A program made the position numbers and the translations under genes. This document shows, piece after piece, positions 21,367 through 33,178 of a DNA stretch of 64,000 nt; position 1 is the first letter of the stretch, and each line of letters opens with the position of its first letter. Where the stretch lies: positions 3,100,001 through 3,164,000 of the forward strand of contig NC_083511.1 in NCBI RefSeq assembly GCF_032362555.1, read 5' to 3'. Under the pieces are notes generated by a model, which worked only from the letters and a program-made list of their open reading frames with translations, was not told where the DNA came from and ran no database searches. The stretch is from Amyelois transitella. Taxonomy: Eukaryota > Arthropoda > Insecta > Lepidoptera > Pyralidae.

Positions 21367-23435
21367 TTAAAAAAAAATTAAACAAAACAAATTACTTATT
21401 CTGTGAAATAACAGAAAACAGTGATTTTTTTTGACAGTAAAACACAGTCTTTGTTCACACTTTGAACATGTCACCATCGTCTTTCCGTTTTTACACAAAC
21501 GGCATCGTCCCTGAGCTGTATAAAGGGGAAAATGATCGAAACAATCAAGACGTGATTCATCGACGGGACGGGGTATGAAAGGCTTGGTGATGGTAGCAGA
21601 TGCAGGTTCAAGGCTCCCTCTTTGCAAATGAGATTTGGTGTTGGTTTTTATAAGCGCAAGAGCAGCCTGAATGCGAAACTTTTTCAGCGCCAATTTGTTC
21701 TCATTTCCAAGCTGTGCACAATCACGGCGGTGCAACAGCCAACTATTATTGAGAGCAATATCCATAAGCTGGGCAAATATTGACATATACCACCGCCTCG
21801 TCTTCATGCGTATTCTGTACAATGCAGTCAACATGTCAGCAATGTCGACACCGCCCATGTGCGTATTATATATTTTGATCACATGTGGACATGGCACAGA
21901 AACTCTTTTTCTGTCTTTCTTGTCGTATCTCTCTATTGTTCCGACCGGATCTTGGGCACAGAAAGAACTCGCAATGTGTATACATTGCGAATCTACCCAC
22001 TTTGTTGCAATCTCTTTGTATTATCGCAAACAACTTCGAATGCTCCACGGCCTTTCTTCTTCATATCTTTGTCATTAGTCAGCCGACAATTGCGCAGTCT
22101 GTCCTTGCGGATTGTACCCAATGACAGTAACCCCATCTCGTTACGTAAATAATAAAGCAGCTCCAAAGATGTGAACCAGTTGTCGAAGTAAACCGTAGCA
22201 AGAACCGGGTTGGATATGGTTTTGCAAAGTCTGACAACTGTTTTACCTCCAACCCCGAGATAATTTTGTTCCCATTCTGTAAATGGGACACCTTGAAAAG
22301 TGTTTGCCCCATCATAAGCAAAAAAATCATACACCATCCCTGAAGTGCCAGCTCGAACTAAAAACTTAAAACCCCATTTATGCGGTTTTTTGGGATCATA
22401 TTGCTTGCGGTTGCCAGCTTTTTTACCTTTGTATGGTATAATCATTTCGTCAACAGCAAATGATCTCTCTTCTTCCACTTTGAGGCACCCCTGCCGGATA
22501 TGTTCCATCACGGTAGACACTTTGTAATAGCTGTCGTTCTTGTCTACATTTGTGTTATCACAAAAATGTAAAAAACGTTTGATGGATCTGTACCTTTTTA
22601 TTCCCATAGCAGACGCAATTGGCTCAAACCTAAGATCATTAGGTACTCCAATAATCTTCAATAGCTGGCATCTTTACAATCGCCATAATAATTTCGATCC
22701 CTAATACTATTTCTATTTCCTTTCTTGTTACACAAATAGATTTACCTTGTTGTTGTACTGAATATAAGTTCAATTTAGTAAAAGTTAAGTTAAGTTCAGT
22801 ACAATAAAATCCAACAGATCGTCACTAAAAATTTTTTTGAAATATTGCAGGGGAGATTGCATTTGATACTGTTCTGCAAAACTAACATTTGTATCTACTT
22901 CCACGCCTCCTGTATATTTAGTTTTCTTAAATGTAAATACTAATTGTTGTAGTTTGCGCTTTTTCGCAACAGGTTCTGCAGGTAAAGGTGGCAAAGGGGA
23001 CGACTCAATATTGGCAACTTGTCTAGTACGGCGACGTGTTGTAACTGTACTTGGTGTGAGCGGAGATCTTATTGAAGATGTGGATGGTGTTTCCGGTATA
23101 ATGCAAGGTGGTAAAACTGGAGCTACTACCGAAGATGATGCTGATGGCATAGGCGTTGGATTTCCATGCTGGTTTACGTGGTTATCTGATATAAGATCCC
23201 TAGAATTTGCCTCTTGTTCTTCACCATCGCTGAGATCTTGCATGAGATTATACAGATCAGGTGAAATGCTTCTCACCGGCGAAGAAGTGTGAGAGTCAGC
23301 GTAATTATTTCTGAAGTACTCACGCGCTAGTATTCTTCCCTCTTCATCAGCATCTGATTCAACCTCTGAATCTTCAGAATCGGGTGGAGGTAAAAGTGCA
23401 AGAATTTGCTTAGACCGCCAACCTCTCCTCGCCAT
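21367..23435 (-). pseudogene. piggyBac transposase, frameshifted
   Basis: It starts at the ATG at 23435 (MARRGWRSKQILALL), with an acidic N-terminus (SEDSEVESDADEEG) and a basic stretch (KKRKL). The frame breaks near 22780 and again near 22650 and 22000, but homology continues. RSIKRFLHFCDN, SFAVDEMIIPYKGKK (first Asp), VYFDNWFTSLELL (second Asp) and NTHMGGVDIADM (third Asp) are all present. It ends with a Cys-rich C-terminal finger (CRLCKNGKTMVTCSKCEQRLCF). All catalytic residues survive, so the indels are the only visible damage. Confidence 0.88.
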
Positions 23436-24215
23436 ATTGCTGAAATGAATATAGTCAATTTTAAAACTTATAAGTACTATAAGTATGGACAAGTGACGGT
23501 AAAATCAAGAACAATACGAATTTTTATTCTACTAGTACTAACTGGCATTGTCCGTTATAATTGACTAATAAAAAAGTTACTCCTTATGAGAGTAAATGGC
23601 AATGTCCGTTATAAATGACAAACAAAAAAGTTACTCCATATGAGAGTAAGCGTCGATGTCCGTTATAAGTGACAATAAGATTTTTTTTGTTATTGAAAAA
23701 AAACTACGAATAATTCTGTAATAAAAACTATGAAACACTATTGTTTTATCATTATTCTATCTAAAATAAATATTAAAATAATATAAAACAAGGAAATACT
23801 TACATAATAAAAAAAAATTCACCCCTGCAAATGTAGTCTGCCGTTGCAAATTTTCTAAATGATCGACGCGACTCATCCATCGAGCGAAACAGCGATTCAA
23901 ATGCGCGAGTGTGACAAGGATAGCCTATATGACGCGTATATCACGTGACATGCGGCGGGCGTAAACTCAAATCATACTTGTGTGCGTTTTAGAGATGGAC
24001 ATTTAAAATATACATCGATATTTTTTTTGATGTAATGCATCGATCGGTCACATCGATGGTAATACGATGTATTGAGAAATACATCGATGTTTCTTAAAAA
24101 TCGATTGTTTTCGCAATGACGTGTTTTAGGTTAAGTTAGACCTTAATTAAAACAAAAATATGTATAAAAAAACGCAGGAAATATATTTATTCAAATTCAC
24201 ACAGCCAACATTTTT

Positions 24216-25790
24216 TCACATATCCCAATATTTTTTGTCAATACTATGTAAAAACAAAAGTTTACTCAATCTCTTCCCCTTCAATCGGTTCCTTCGTTCG
24301 GTCAAAACTAGCCCTGCCTGTGAAAAAAGTCTTTCTGAAGGTACTGACGTGCCAACTATTGTCAAATACTTGAAAGCTATTTTAAACAGCTTCGGGAATT
24401 GTATTTTATAATCCCTCCAGATTTCTAACGGATTTTCGTTCAGTCTTCCAACAGGAGTTCTGAGATAAACTGAAAGTTCGTCAGACAAAACATCTTCAGA
24501 TTTGTTAATTTTCCAGTTACGATGCACTAACTTATGGTGATCAATCCATAATGAAAAGGCCTCTTCATTTTTATCAGATTTGTCAGAATCTGACTCAGGT
24601 TCTTCATTGCTTTGCAAATTCTTCTTCATTAAATCCTTAATTTTTGAAACAGCATTCGAACAAGCTATTGCATCATTGAAATGTATTCTTTTGAAACGTG
24701 GATCTAGAATACTTGCGATAGCAAGAGCACTTACATGTTCTATAGAACCCATTCTTTTATTTATTTCATTAATAGCAAGTTTTTGCACCTCCTTCGCTAC
24801 GGGATCTTCTATAACAGCTGAAGTTATTTTAGAGAGCATGCAATGAACTAAGGGAATAATTTTACTACTTGTGCAGTATTTATCACCCGAAATTTCTTTT
24901 GTAGCCGCTTCCAAGGGTCGCAACACCACAATGACAGAAGATACAGTAGATATATCCGATGCACTGAGCATTGCAGGTGCTCTGGGGTGGCGGAAGAGAA
25001 TATCATTTATGACACTACGGAGTTCTAGAAATCTTTGTAACATATAATATGTACTGTTCCAACGAGTATCCACGCTTTGTATTAATTTTACCCCAGCAGG
25101 AGACTCTATAGCCGCAGTAGTTGCTTTACGTAACTCGTCACTAGCAACGCAACTCTGTTTAAACCAAGTCACTATTGTTTTTACTTTAGAAACAATGTTC
25201 CTCCACTCAGTACACATCATTGTGCCTTCAGCAACCAAATTCAAAGTATGGGCAAAACACGGGATATGTTTCCTTCTACCGAACGCTATATCGATTGCCT
25301 TTACTATATTGGCTGCGTTGTCAGTAACAAGAGCCGTTCCATTCTTGGCATACCTTTAAGAGAATTTCAGAAAGATAATCTGATGTATGTCTTTCATCCA
25401 ATTCGTACACGCCTAAAGTGATTGAGTATAGTTGAATGTCAATTCCGAAATGCGCTGTGATGCCCAGAAAACTTTTCATATTTAAGGTATCCGACCAAAT
25501 ATCCGTTGTTAGGGTTAAATCTTCTATAGAGGACAGCATTATTTTTATTGTTCCTGAAATAACTTCATATTTATCGTCAAGCCAGCGTCTTAGAGTTGTT
25601 CTACTTGGGAGTTTATATTGAGGAGCAACTGTTTTCATTAAAGTTCTGAAGCCTTCATTTTCAACTATCGAGAAAGGCTGATGGTCTTTGCAAATCATAA
25701 ATAATAAACAGTTGTTCAGTTTCCTTGTCTTCAGTCCCGATTCTGAGTAAGAAGAAATATCTTTAAAGGCGGCCTGTATAGAGGAGCATC
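24216..25790 (-). pseudogene. hAT-A transposase, catalytic and C-terminal part
   Basis: The frame from 25790 reads LTLTTDIWSDTLNMKSFLGITAHF (first Asp, TDIWS) and breaks by frameshift near 25345. It continues with LVTDNAANIVKAI (second Asp), CFAHTLNLV, VDTRWNSTYYML, LDPRFKRIHF and the C-terminal dimerisation block GTSVPSERLFSQAGLVLTERR. These are the landmarks of Ac/hobo-type (ZBED) transposases in the right order. The gene was separated from its N-terminal exon region by Sola-like-2. Confidence 0.88.
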
Positions 25791-26310
25791 TGTTCAAAAG
25801 GTCGTATTTCTATGATAAACAAACTTTACAAAAACAGAAAAAAACATCTAGTCCCTATTATAAAAATGCTAAAATCTAATTAATGTAAGCTCATTGTGAA
25901 GATTAAGATTACAATGTTATATGCATTTAAAAAATTTTTAAAAATACACCTTTTCTTTTTTTTTTAAAAATTTTAGTTCAGAAATACGACTTATTGATCG
26001 GACAAATTAGAAATACGGCCTTTTGATTTGTCACTTCTAGAAATATGCCCTTTTGATTTAACACTTTTAGAAATAAGGCTTTGTGAACGGACTTTTTGGA
26101 AATATAAAATAATGAGAAATACTAGTGAAGTTTTTTGCCACTCTGTCAAAAGAAAAAATCTTATGAGCAATACTTTGATGTTTATTATTAACCTCTACTT
26201 TGAGCTGAAATTAGTCTTTATAATGAGAAACATACAAAATTATTTTTCACATCATTTATTTTTTTATCATTAATTATCATTAATCATTACAAAATTTATT
26301 ATTCAATCCC

Positions 26311-28226
26311 TTAAACTCTAACGTCCCCAATGTCAGGTTCCATGCAAATGCATTCACAGTCCTCGTCATGGTTATGATCATGATCCTCATCCACATTCTC
26401 ATTGAGTGTGTTATGCTCATTCAGAAGAATGTTTTTATACCATTGTAATTCTTCCATCAAGGCCCAATCTTCACCAAATTGTTTCACTAATAATAATGTG
26501 ACATCTTTTTTTTTTGTTTTCAGAAAGACCTTTGCCTGTTGGTTGTTCTTGCAGTTGTTTAGGATGTCGTTTACCACGTTTCAATAATGATTCAAATTCT
26601 TCTTGACCTGATTCAAAACGATAATTTTCAAATGCACAAATTTTGACATCTTTGAAACGACCTCCTGGACCTTTAACTTTTTTAATTCTAATTCTCTTAG
26701 CAGTTTGAATTTTTGAAAGCTTTTTGTAATTTAGCTCTAACTTTTTTATATCTTTGAGAGTCCAATCAAAGCCAATGTCATGAACTTTTCCATGTTTCTC
26801 TATGATTTCTATGTATCCTGTTCTGTGTGTAATAATAGGTGTTTTCCTAATATCTTTTTCTATTCTACCGAATATGCGGTCTGCCGGCAAGAAACTATGC
26901 CCACGCACAGGGAAAGTTATTGTGATTTCTTCAATTGTGTTATTATTATTAGCTAACCAGTAAATTAGTAAATGTAGGATGTGGCTGTTTTTGTTTTGTC
27001 CTCCACAACCATCACAGAACAAATTCAATGACGTGACATTTTCAGGAATAGTTAAATTGGTTAAGTATGCCAGCAGTGCTGATCCAATTTCTAGAGATCC
27101 ACGAGAAGCCTGTGTCTCATCCCATATAAAAAAGTCAGGTTGGTTTTTGTCTTTTTTGTTATACAAAAATTGTAAAAACTGATTTGCCTACTATAAAATG
27201 CGTCTTGTATAGGTGTTCTTGGTAATGGTAATACCTTCTGCAAATCAAAACACAGCCTTATGCTGTTGGCAACTGGTTTTCTCAATAGTTCATAGAAAAC
27301 ATTGGATCTTAGTTTGTGAACCCTCTTTTCAATCATCAATGTTTGCTTTCGTTGACTGTTGGTTTCATTTTTTATTTTATTTGTCCACAATATGCAAACA
27401 CTGCATGCGTCAGTAGCCGGGGATTTGAACCCAATGTTGAATTCATTGTAAAATATATTGTGGAACATGGTGCGGGAAACCCTTAAATTTTCAGGCACTG
27501 ACAGGTTATAGATACGGAGTAATCTAGCAGCGTTCAGTTCAGATGACAAATATATTCTCTTGCTTTTCTGTCTATTATAGTGACTTTCCTGAGCAGGTAA
27601 CTTTTTCAAGAATTCTCTTAACTTTTCTTTTTTCTCTCTTGACTTGGCTGCTTTCCTGTCTCCACCTCGCTTCTCTGTAGGTGTTTCCCCTTGACTCAGC
27701 CTAACATTTAAGTTTCTTAGCCTTTTTTCTCCAATCGCAAATGTTTTTTGAAACACTTGTTTACACACTGTTGTCAGTTTTTTATTTATATATAGATGGT
27801 AGGTGCAACTAACCTTTCGATTTTTCGTTGTCGCTCTTGGATTTGACTTTCCTCTATTTAATGGCTCATACGGTGCTAAGAGTCTAGAAAGATAAATATC
27901 TTGATCTACCTTCCCACGCCGTTTAAAAAACAACTTTCTGTTTTCTATGATATCTTGTAATGTCAACCTTTTGCATTTGAAAGTTTTTAGCGACTTGTGA
28001 TTACATGGACATCTATAATTTATGCACAAGGGATCTTTATCTGTGTAAGTCCTGAAAAAATACAAAGAAAAAGTAAATTAATAAGTTATAACCTTAATAA
28101 GAAAACAGGATATTGAAGTAACCTACATTAGAATGTCACTTACGTTTTGCGATATTCCGAACGATCTTTACGCTTTTTTTTCCTTGAACCAGCATTCAAG
28201 GTCTCGACTAAACCTTGCTCATCCAT
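26311..28226 (-). pseudogene. DGCGGQNKN (DUF7869-like) transposase candidate 2, two frameshifts
   Basis: Exon 1 is 28144-28226 (MDEQGLVETLNAGSRKKKRK; donor gtaagt) and exon 2 starts at 28051 (acceptor tttttcag). The exon 2 frame has CPCNHKSL, LRVSRTMFHNIFYNEFNIGF, DACSVC and LCFDLQKVLPLP. Single-base slips in an A-run near 27155 and a T-run near 26510 change frame. Between them lie LFCDGCGGQNKNSHIL and FPVRGHSFLPADRIFGRIEK, the same family landmarks as in the gene at 1270-3361. It ends with LLLVKQFGEDWALMEEL and a His/Asp-rich tail. Both defects lie in homopolymers, so sequencing error is possible. Confidence 0.75.
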
Positions 28227-28955
28227 TTTCAATATGATTTTTACTTATTAATACCTTCCAAACTTCAAAAATTCACTAACTTCATTACTCGCAACCATCG
28301 AAATAGAAATACTCGCAACGAAAGATAGAACGGAAAGATTATCGGAGAAGGGGGCGCTGCTCTCGCGTAAACAAGCTCTCTGTAATAAAAAAAACTTTAA
28401 AAATATAAAACAGACGAAATAGTAATAAAAATTATGTTTTGAACAAAGGACTATCTAAAAGCAATAAGTGAAAGTGTTATCACAAACATTGTGTACCAAA
28501 CTATGAACATAATTGATAAAATACTAAACTGTAGCGGTTACTATTTTGAATATCCACATAGTGAAAGATATCAATTAAAACGATCAGAAGAAAAATTTCT
28601 GGAGTGTAGTGTCGACAATATCCTCAAATGTTTATGAAACTTCGGCTCATAAGGTAATAATTATGAAATTCAAAACAATTAGATATTTCGAAAAGTGACG
28701 CTAAACATTTCTTATAGACCCATGCCAAGGTCACTCAGCTAATCGTTAAGTCACTAACGACATCTTTTATCAACTTTGTTCAATAGTTGTATGAAGACTA
28801 TAAATTTACCTATTGCACAGAGTAACAATTAAAAGAACAAACTTCATTCTACCAGTAACGCCATCTATACGCTTTGTTGCACAATTAATTGAAAAGAACG
28901 TCAATACCTCAATATAGTATAACGTCAATATAGTATAAAATATATTGACATAAAG

Positions 28956-30284
28956 ATGACGCTTTGTGCAAATTGTAAGAAAAAAATCGATGATAGACGA
29001 TTTTTAAAATGCTCTCTATGTGAAAAATATTATGATTTAAAATGCGCAAATGTATCTGAACAACGATTTTATAATACATTGACCCCGCAACATAAAAAGA
29101 AATGGCGTTGCATAGGATGTATTCATAAAACACCATCAAATCATAAAACACCTTTTGTGACTATACCTACAACAAAAACTATAGAGAGTACAGAAAGTAA
29201 AGATGAATGTAATATCACACTGAGAAAAAAACAACAAAAATCCTGTAACGATTCTGATGAAGAGTCATTTTTCAACAACCTAAGTTCAATAGGAGACACA
29301 TTTATTGATAATAGCCAGGATAAAACTTTTAATAAAGATATAAAATCTGTGCAATATGTTACAGTTGAAGTATTAACTAAATTGCTAGAGAATAACAAAA
29401 CATCGATTATAACAGGTTTAAAAGAAGTGATTAAACAGGAAATACTACAAGCCGTAACTGACCTGGCTATAGATTTAAATAGGAAGACTGAGGTACTGAA
29501 TGTGAAACAAGAATTAATGAATACTGAGATTACAGATATTAATGTAAAAATTCAAAATTTAGAAATAGAAACGATAAATCTTAGAAAACAAATTTCAGAC
29601 CTCGATGCAAAAAACAAAATGTTATTAAAACAAGAAAAAGAAACATTTATCACAGGTGATCTTAACTATAAAAAAATTGTACTACATGGCTTTCCAGAAA
29701 CACATAAAGAAACTGAAATAGAAACTCATGACCGAATCATTTATTTATTTCAAAATGTCATAAATGTTAATCTGTTGGGCTATGTAGAAAACTCGTACCG
29801 AATTGGCCGCTATGGCAAAAGTACCAGCAGACCATTAGTAATTGAATTATTAAGTAAGAGAATGACTAAACATATACTTCAATGTTCATCATCCTTCTAC
29901 AAGATAGGTCTTTCAGTTACAAAATACCTAAACAAAGATGAAGTTATAAAAAGGAACGAGTTAAGAAAAATATTAGAAGAAAGCAGAAGAAATGGACAAC
30001 ATGCGATATTTAAAGACAACAAACTTTACATTAATGGACAAGAATTCAAGCAAGACACATGCCGACAGGAAAACTGTGATACAACTAGTATCCCAACAGA
30101 AGAGAGAAAAGAAAATAATAAGTCACTAAATTCCTATTTGCTCACTGATATAAGTATGTACCCCTGTAAAGCAAATAAAAAGTTAATAGATATAGATAAA
30201 AATGAAAATGTAAATTTAGATAAGCATTTATCCTCCAATAATATATGTCCAATTAACTCTTGCCCAAAAAATTCAAAAAACTAA
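28956..30284 (+). CDS. LINE ORF1 protein, PHD finger and coiled coil, 442 aa
   Basis: The N-terminus (residues 1-50) is a PHD-like zinc finger: LCANCKKK, CSLCEKYYDLKCANV, WRCIGCIH. An acidic linker follows, then a coiled coil (about 165-230, DLNRKTEVLNVKQELMNTEI and onward), then a compact domain starting KKIVLHGFPETHKE with NSYRIGRYGKSTSRPLVIEL. That order matches ORF1 proteins of CR1/L2-type elements, which bind RNA and help form the retrotransposition particle. It is open throughout and overlaps ORF2 by 25 nt in another frame, which points to re-initiation or a similar coupling. Confidence 0.88.
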   Translation: MTLCANCKKKIDDRRFLKCSLCEKYYDLKCANVSEQRFYNTLTPQHKKKWRCIGCIHKTPSNHKTPFVTIPTTKTIESTESKDECNITLRKKQQKSCNDSDEESFFNNLSSIGDTFIDNSQDKTFNKDIKSVQYVTVEVLTKLLENNKTSIITGLKEVIKQEILQAVTDLAIDLNRKTEVLNVKQELMNTEITDINVKIQNLEIETINLRKQISDLDAKNKMLLKQEKETFITGDLNYKKIVLHGFPETHKETEIETHDRIIYLFQNVINVNLLGYVENSYRIGRYGKSTSRPLVIELLSKRMTKHILQCSSSFYKIGLSVTKYLNKDEVIKRNELRKILEESRRNGQHAIFKDNKLYINGQEFKQDTCRQENCDTTSIPTEERKENNKSLNSYLLTDISMYPCKANKKLIDIDKNENVNLDKHLSSNNICPINSCPKNSKN

Positions 30285-33178
30285 TTAACCACTCTACAGA
30301 TAGTAAAAACCTGACAATAACTTTTCAAAACATACAAAGCATAGGAAACAAAGTGCATTTAATTGAACAACTACTTCTAGATAAACATATTGAAATACTT
30401 GTATTATCTGAACTATGGCGCAATAAATATTTTTGTAATTCAATAGATATATCAGGATACAATTTTGCATCGTTATTATGTAGAGAGAAACAAGAAGGTG
30501 GAGGGGTTGGAATATTATTAAATGAAAATATTCAATACATACAGAGAAAAGATATTGTTGGTTTTTCTGTAGAGGGAGTAATTGAACTTTGTGCTATAGA
30601 GTTACCAAAAATTAATACAATTTTATTAGGAGTATACAGAGCCGATCGTCATATTAATGTATTTTATGAACAGATGACTAAAGTTCTTGATAAGTTGAAT
30701 ACAAAAAATAAAACTATAATAGTTGGCGGTGATTTTAATATTAAAGTTAATATAAATGACTCTGTAAGTAAAACATTTTTAAATTTTTGGTCTTCATATA
30801 ATTTTAAACAACTTATTAAACAGCCAACTCGAGTAACTGATAAAACTGCTTCTTGTATCGATTTAGTACTTGTAAATAATGAGTCAAATGTACTTAATGT
30901 GACTGTAGAGGAATATGGCCTCTCTGACCACAAGAGTACTAATATAGTAATAAAATATGAAAAAATTCTTTCCAACAATAATACATTTAGGTATGCTACA
31001 AAAAGATTATTTAACAAAGAAAATATGAGTAATTTTAAAAATTCATTGAACAATCTTAAATGGACACAAATAATAACCACTAGTCAAACAATTAACGAAA
31101 ACTATAGTTCATTTCATAATATTATACTTTCCAATTTAAATAAATATATACCCGTAAAAAAAATAAAAATAAAAAATAAAGTAAGAAAAACGTGGCTAAC
31201 CACAGGCTTAAAAAACTCTTGTAAGACAAAAAGGTATATGAGAACAATTCTTAACCAAACAAATAGCCCTATCATTAGAAGCCATCTTAAATCATATAGT
31301 CAAATTTTAAAAAAATGTATAAAAATTTCAAGGAAAAATGATTACATTCGTAAAATGAAGCAAAGTGATAATAAAATCAAAACAATGTGGAAAATTATAA
31401 ATACAAAATATGGTAGAACCACAAAAAAATTCCAATCCAATTTGAAAATAAATATAAATGATAAAATTTCAGAAGATCCTTATAAAATATCTAATACTTT
31501 TAACAAACATTTTGCTTCTATTGGACAGACTAAAACTTCACAACGCAGTAACAAAGGTTACCCTGTAATGAATCCTCCAACCACTACAATGTTCCTAAAT
31601 TCAGTTGATGAAAAAGAAATTAAAAATATAATTAAATCTTTGAAAAATAAACACAGTTTCGGTAGCGATGGAATACCAACAATACTTTTGAAATTTTGTG
31701 CTGATGAACTTACACAACCCCTTACTCTTTTGATAAATCAAAGTTTTCAAGAAGGTACATTTCCAGATCTTCTTAAAATATCAACAGTCATACCGATACA
31801 TAAAAAAGATGATCCCACAAACCCGAACAATTATAGACCGATTGCACTCTTATCCACCTTTTCCAAAGTATTTGAAAAAGCAATGAGCAATAGACTATAT
31901 TCGTTTTTAGAAAAATTTAAAATTCTCGATGACAGGCAAAACGGTTTTCGGAAAACAAAATCTACTACAACTGCAGTGTACAATTATATTCAAAACGCCT
32001 TACGACATATTAACGAGAAGAAACATGCCTTTGGTCTTTTGCTTGATATGACTAAGGCTTATGATAAAGTATCTCATAAAATATTATTGTCCAAATTATA
32101 TGGATCTGGGGTTCGTGGACGAGCATATCAGTGGTTCCAATCTTACTTGCAAAATAGAAAACAAATTGTACAAATAACGTTTTACAATGACCACAATAAT
32201 ACAATAGAAATAATAAAATCTAATGAAACAAGTTTAACATGTGCTATACCTCAAGGGAGCGTATTAGGATGTATACTATTTATAATATATATTAATGACC
32301 TGCCAAAAATTTTTGATAAAGAAAATACAACTAGTATTCTTTTTGCAGATGATCTGTCAATTTTGATTGGACATGATAATAATAGTAATATAGATATAAA
32401 ATCAATAGTATTAGATAAACTTAATATAGCTGAAAAATGGCTTAGTGATCATAACCTGGAAATAAATTACAAAAAGACAAAGCTAATGCAATTTACATCT
32501 GTAAACAAAGCACCATTAGATACTTCTCTTATTCAATATAATAAAACAGATATAGAAACAGTGAATACTTTTAATTTATTAGGCATACATATAGATTCTC
32601 ATATTAACTGGAAAAGTCACATAGAAAATGTCAAAGCAAAATTAAGTAAATTTATATATGCACTATGTCAAATAAAACATTGCACAAATCTTGAAACTGC
32701 ACTATCGGCTTACTATGCGTATGCTTACTCCTGGCTAAAGTATGGGGTAATGCTATGGGGTAATAGCAGTAGCGCTCATGAAGTATTTATATTACAGAAA
32801 AAATGTGTTAGAATATTAGCAGAAATAAAAAATACTGAAAGCTGCAAACCATATTATAAAAAATTTGAATTACTAACACTACCTTCAATTTACATTCAGG
32901 ATATATGTCAATTTGTACACAAAAATAAGCATTTATTCACTCAAATAAAAGATACACATACATATCACACAAGAAATAAAAATAACTTATGCATTCAACC
33001 TGCAAGAATAAAAATGCTCCACCAAAGCCCATTTCATATGGGAATAAAAATTTATAATAAACTACCAAATTCTATAAAAAATGAAAATAAATTAACTCAC
33101 TTTAATAAAAAAATTAAGTCTATGCTTCTTCAAAACAATTTTTATTCTATAGATGAGTACCTTAATTTAAATAAGTAG
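30260..33178 (+). CDS. LINE ORF2 endonuclease-reverse transcriptase, intact, 972 aa
   Basis: Residues 1-230 are an APE-type endonuclease: TFQNIQSIGNK, VLSELWRN, IIVGGDFNI, YGLSDHKST. The RT follows at about 480-780, with VIPIHKKDDPTNPNNYRPIA, LLLDMTKAYDKVSHK, CAIPQGSVLG and SILFADDLSIL, the FADD catalytic box. A thumb and C-terminal region runs to the stop at 33178. No stop or frameshift is present, and all catalytic motifs are seen. The endonuclease nicks the target and the RT primes cDNA on the nick. The CR1-related clade is my reading from the motif pattern plus the PHD-type ORF1 and tttgaa tail; placement among clades (CR1, Daphne, Kiri, Rex1) needs a tree. Confidence 0.92.
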   Translation: MPKKFKKLINHSTDSKNLTITFQNIQSIGNKVHLIEQLLLDKHIEILVLSELWRNKYFCNSIDISGYNFASLLCREKQEGGGVGILLNENIQYIQRKDIVGFSVEGVIELCAIELPKINTILLGVYRADRHINVFYEQMTKVLDKLNTKNKTIIVGGDFNIKVNINDSVSKTFLNFWSSYNFKQLIKQPTRVTDKTASCIDLVLVNNESNVLNVTVEEYGLSDHKSTNIVIKYEKILSNNNTFRYATKRLFNKENMSNFKNSLNNLKWTQIITTSQTINENYSSFHNIILSNLNKYIPVKKIKIKNKVRKTWLTTGLKNSCKTKRYMRTILNQTNSPIIRSHLKSYSQILKKCIKISRKNDYIRKMKQSDNKIKTMWKIINTKYGRTTKKFQSNLKININDKISEDPYKISNTFNKHFASIGQTKTSQRSNKGYPVMNPPTTTMFLNSVDEKEIKNIIKSLKNKHSFGSDGIPTILLKFCADELTQPLTLLINQSFQEGTFPDLLKISTVIPIHKKDDPTNPNNYRPIALLSTFSKVFEKAMSNRLYSFLEKFKILDDRQNGFRKTKSTTTAVYNYIQNALRHINEKKHAFGLLLDMTKAYDKVSHKILLSKLYGSGVRGRAYQWFQSYLQNRKQIVQITFYNDHNNTIEIIKSNETSLTCAIPQGSVLGCILFIIYINDLPKIFDKENTTSILFADDLSILIGHDNNSNIDIKSIVLDKLNIAEKWLSDHNLEINYKKTKLMQFTSVNKAPLDTSLIQYNKTDIETVNTFNLLGIHIDSHINWKSHIENVKAKLSKFIYALCQIKHCTNLETALSAYYAYAYSWLKYGVMLWGNSSSAHEVFILQKKCVRILAEIKNTESCKPYYKKFELLTLPSIYIQDICQFVHKNKHLFTQIKDTHTYHTRNKNNLCIQPARIKMLHQSPFHMGIKIYNKLPNSIKNENKLTHFNKKIKSMLLQNNFYSIDEYLNLNK

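Noticed and set aside
30664-31080. Minus-strand ORF inside LINE ORF2
   Set aside because: A shadow frame of the endonuclease region.
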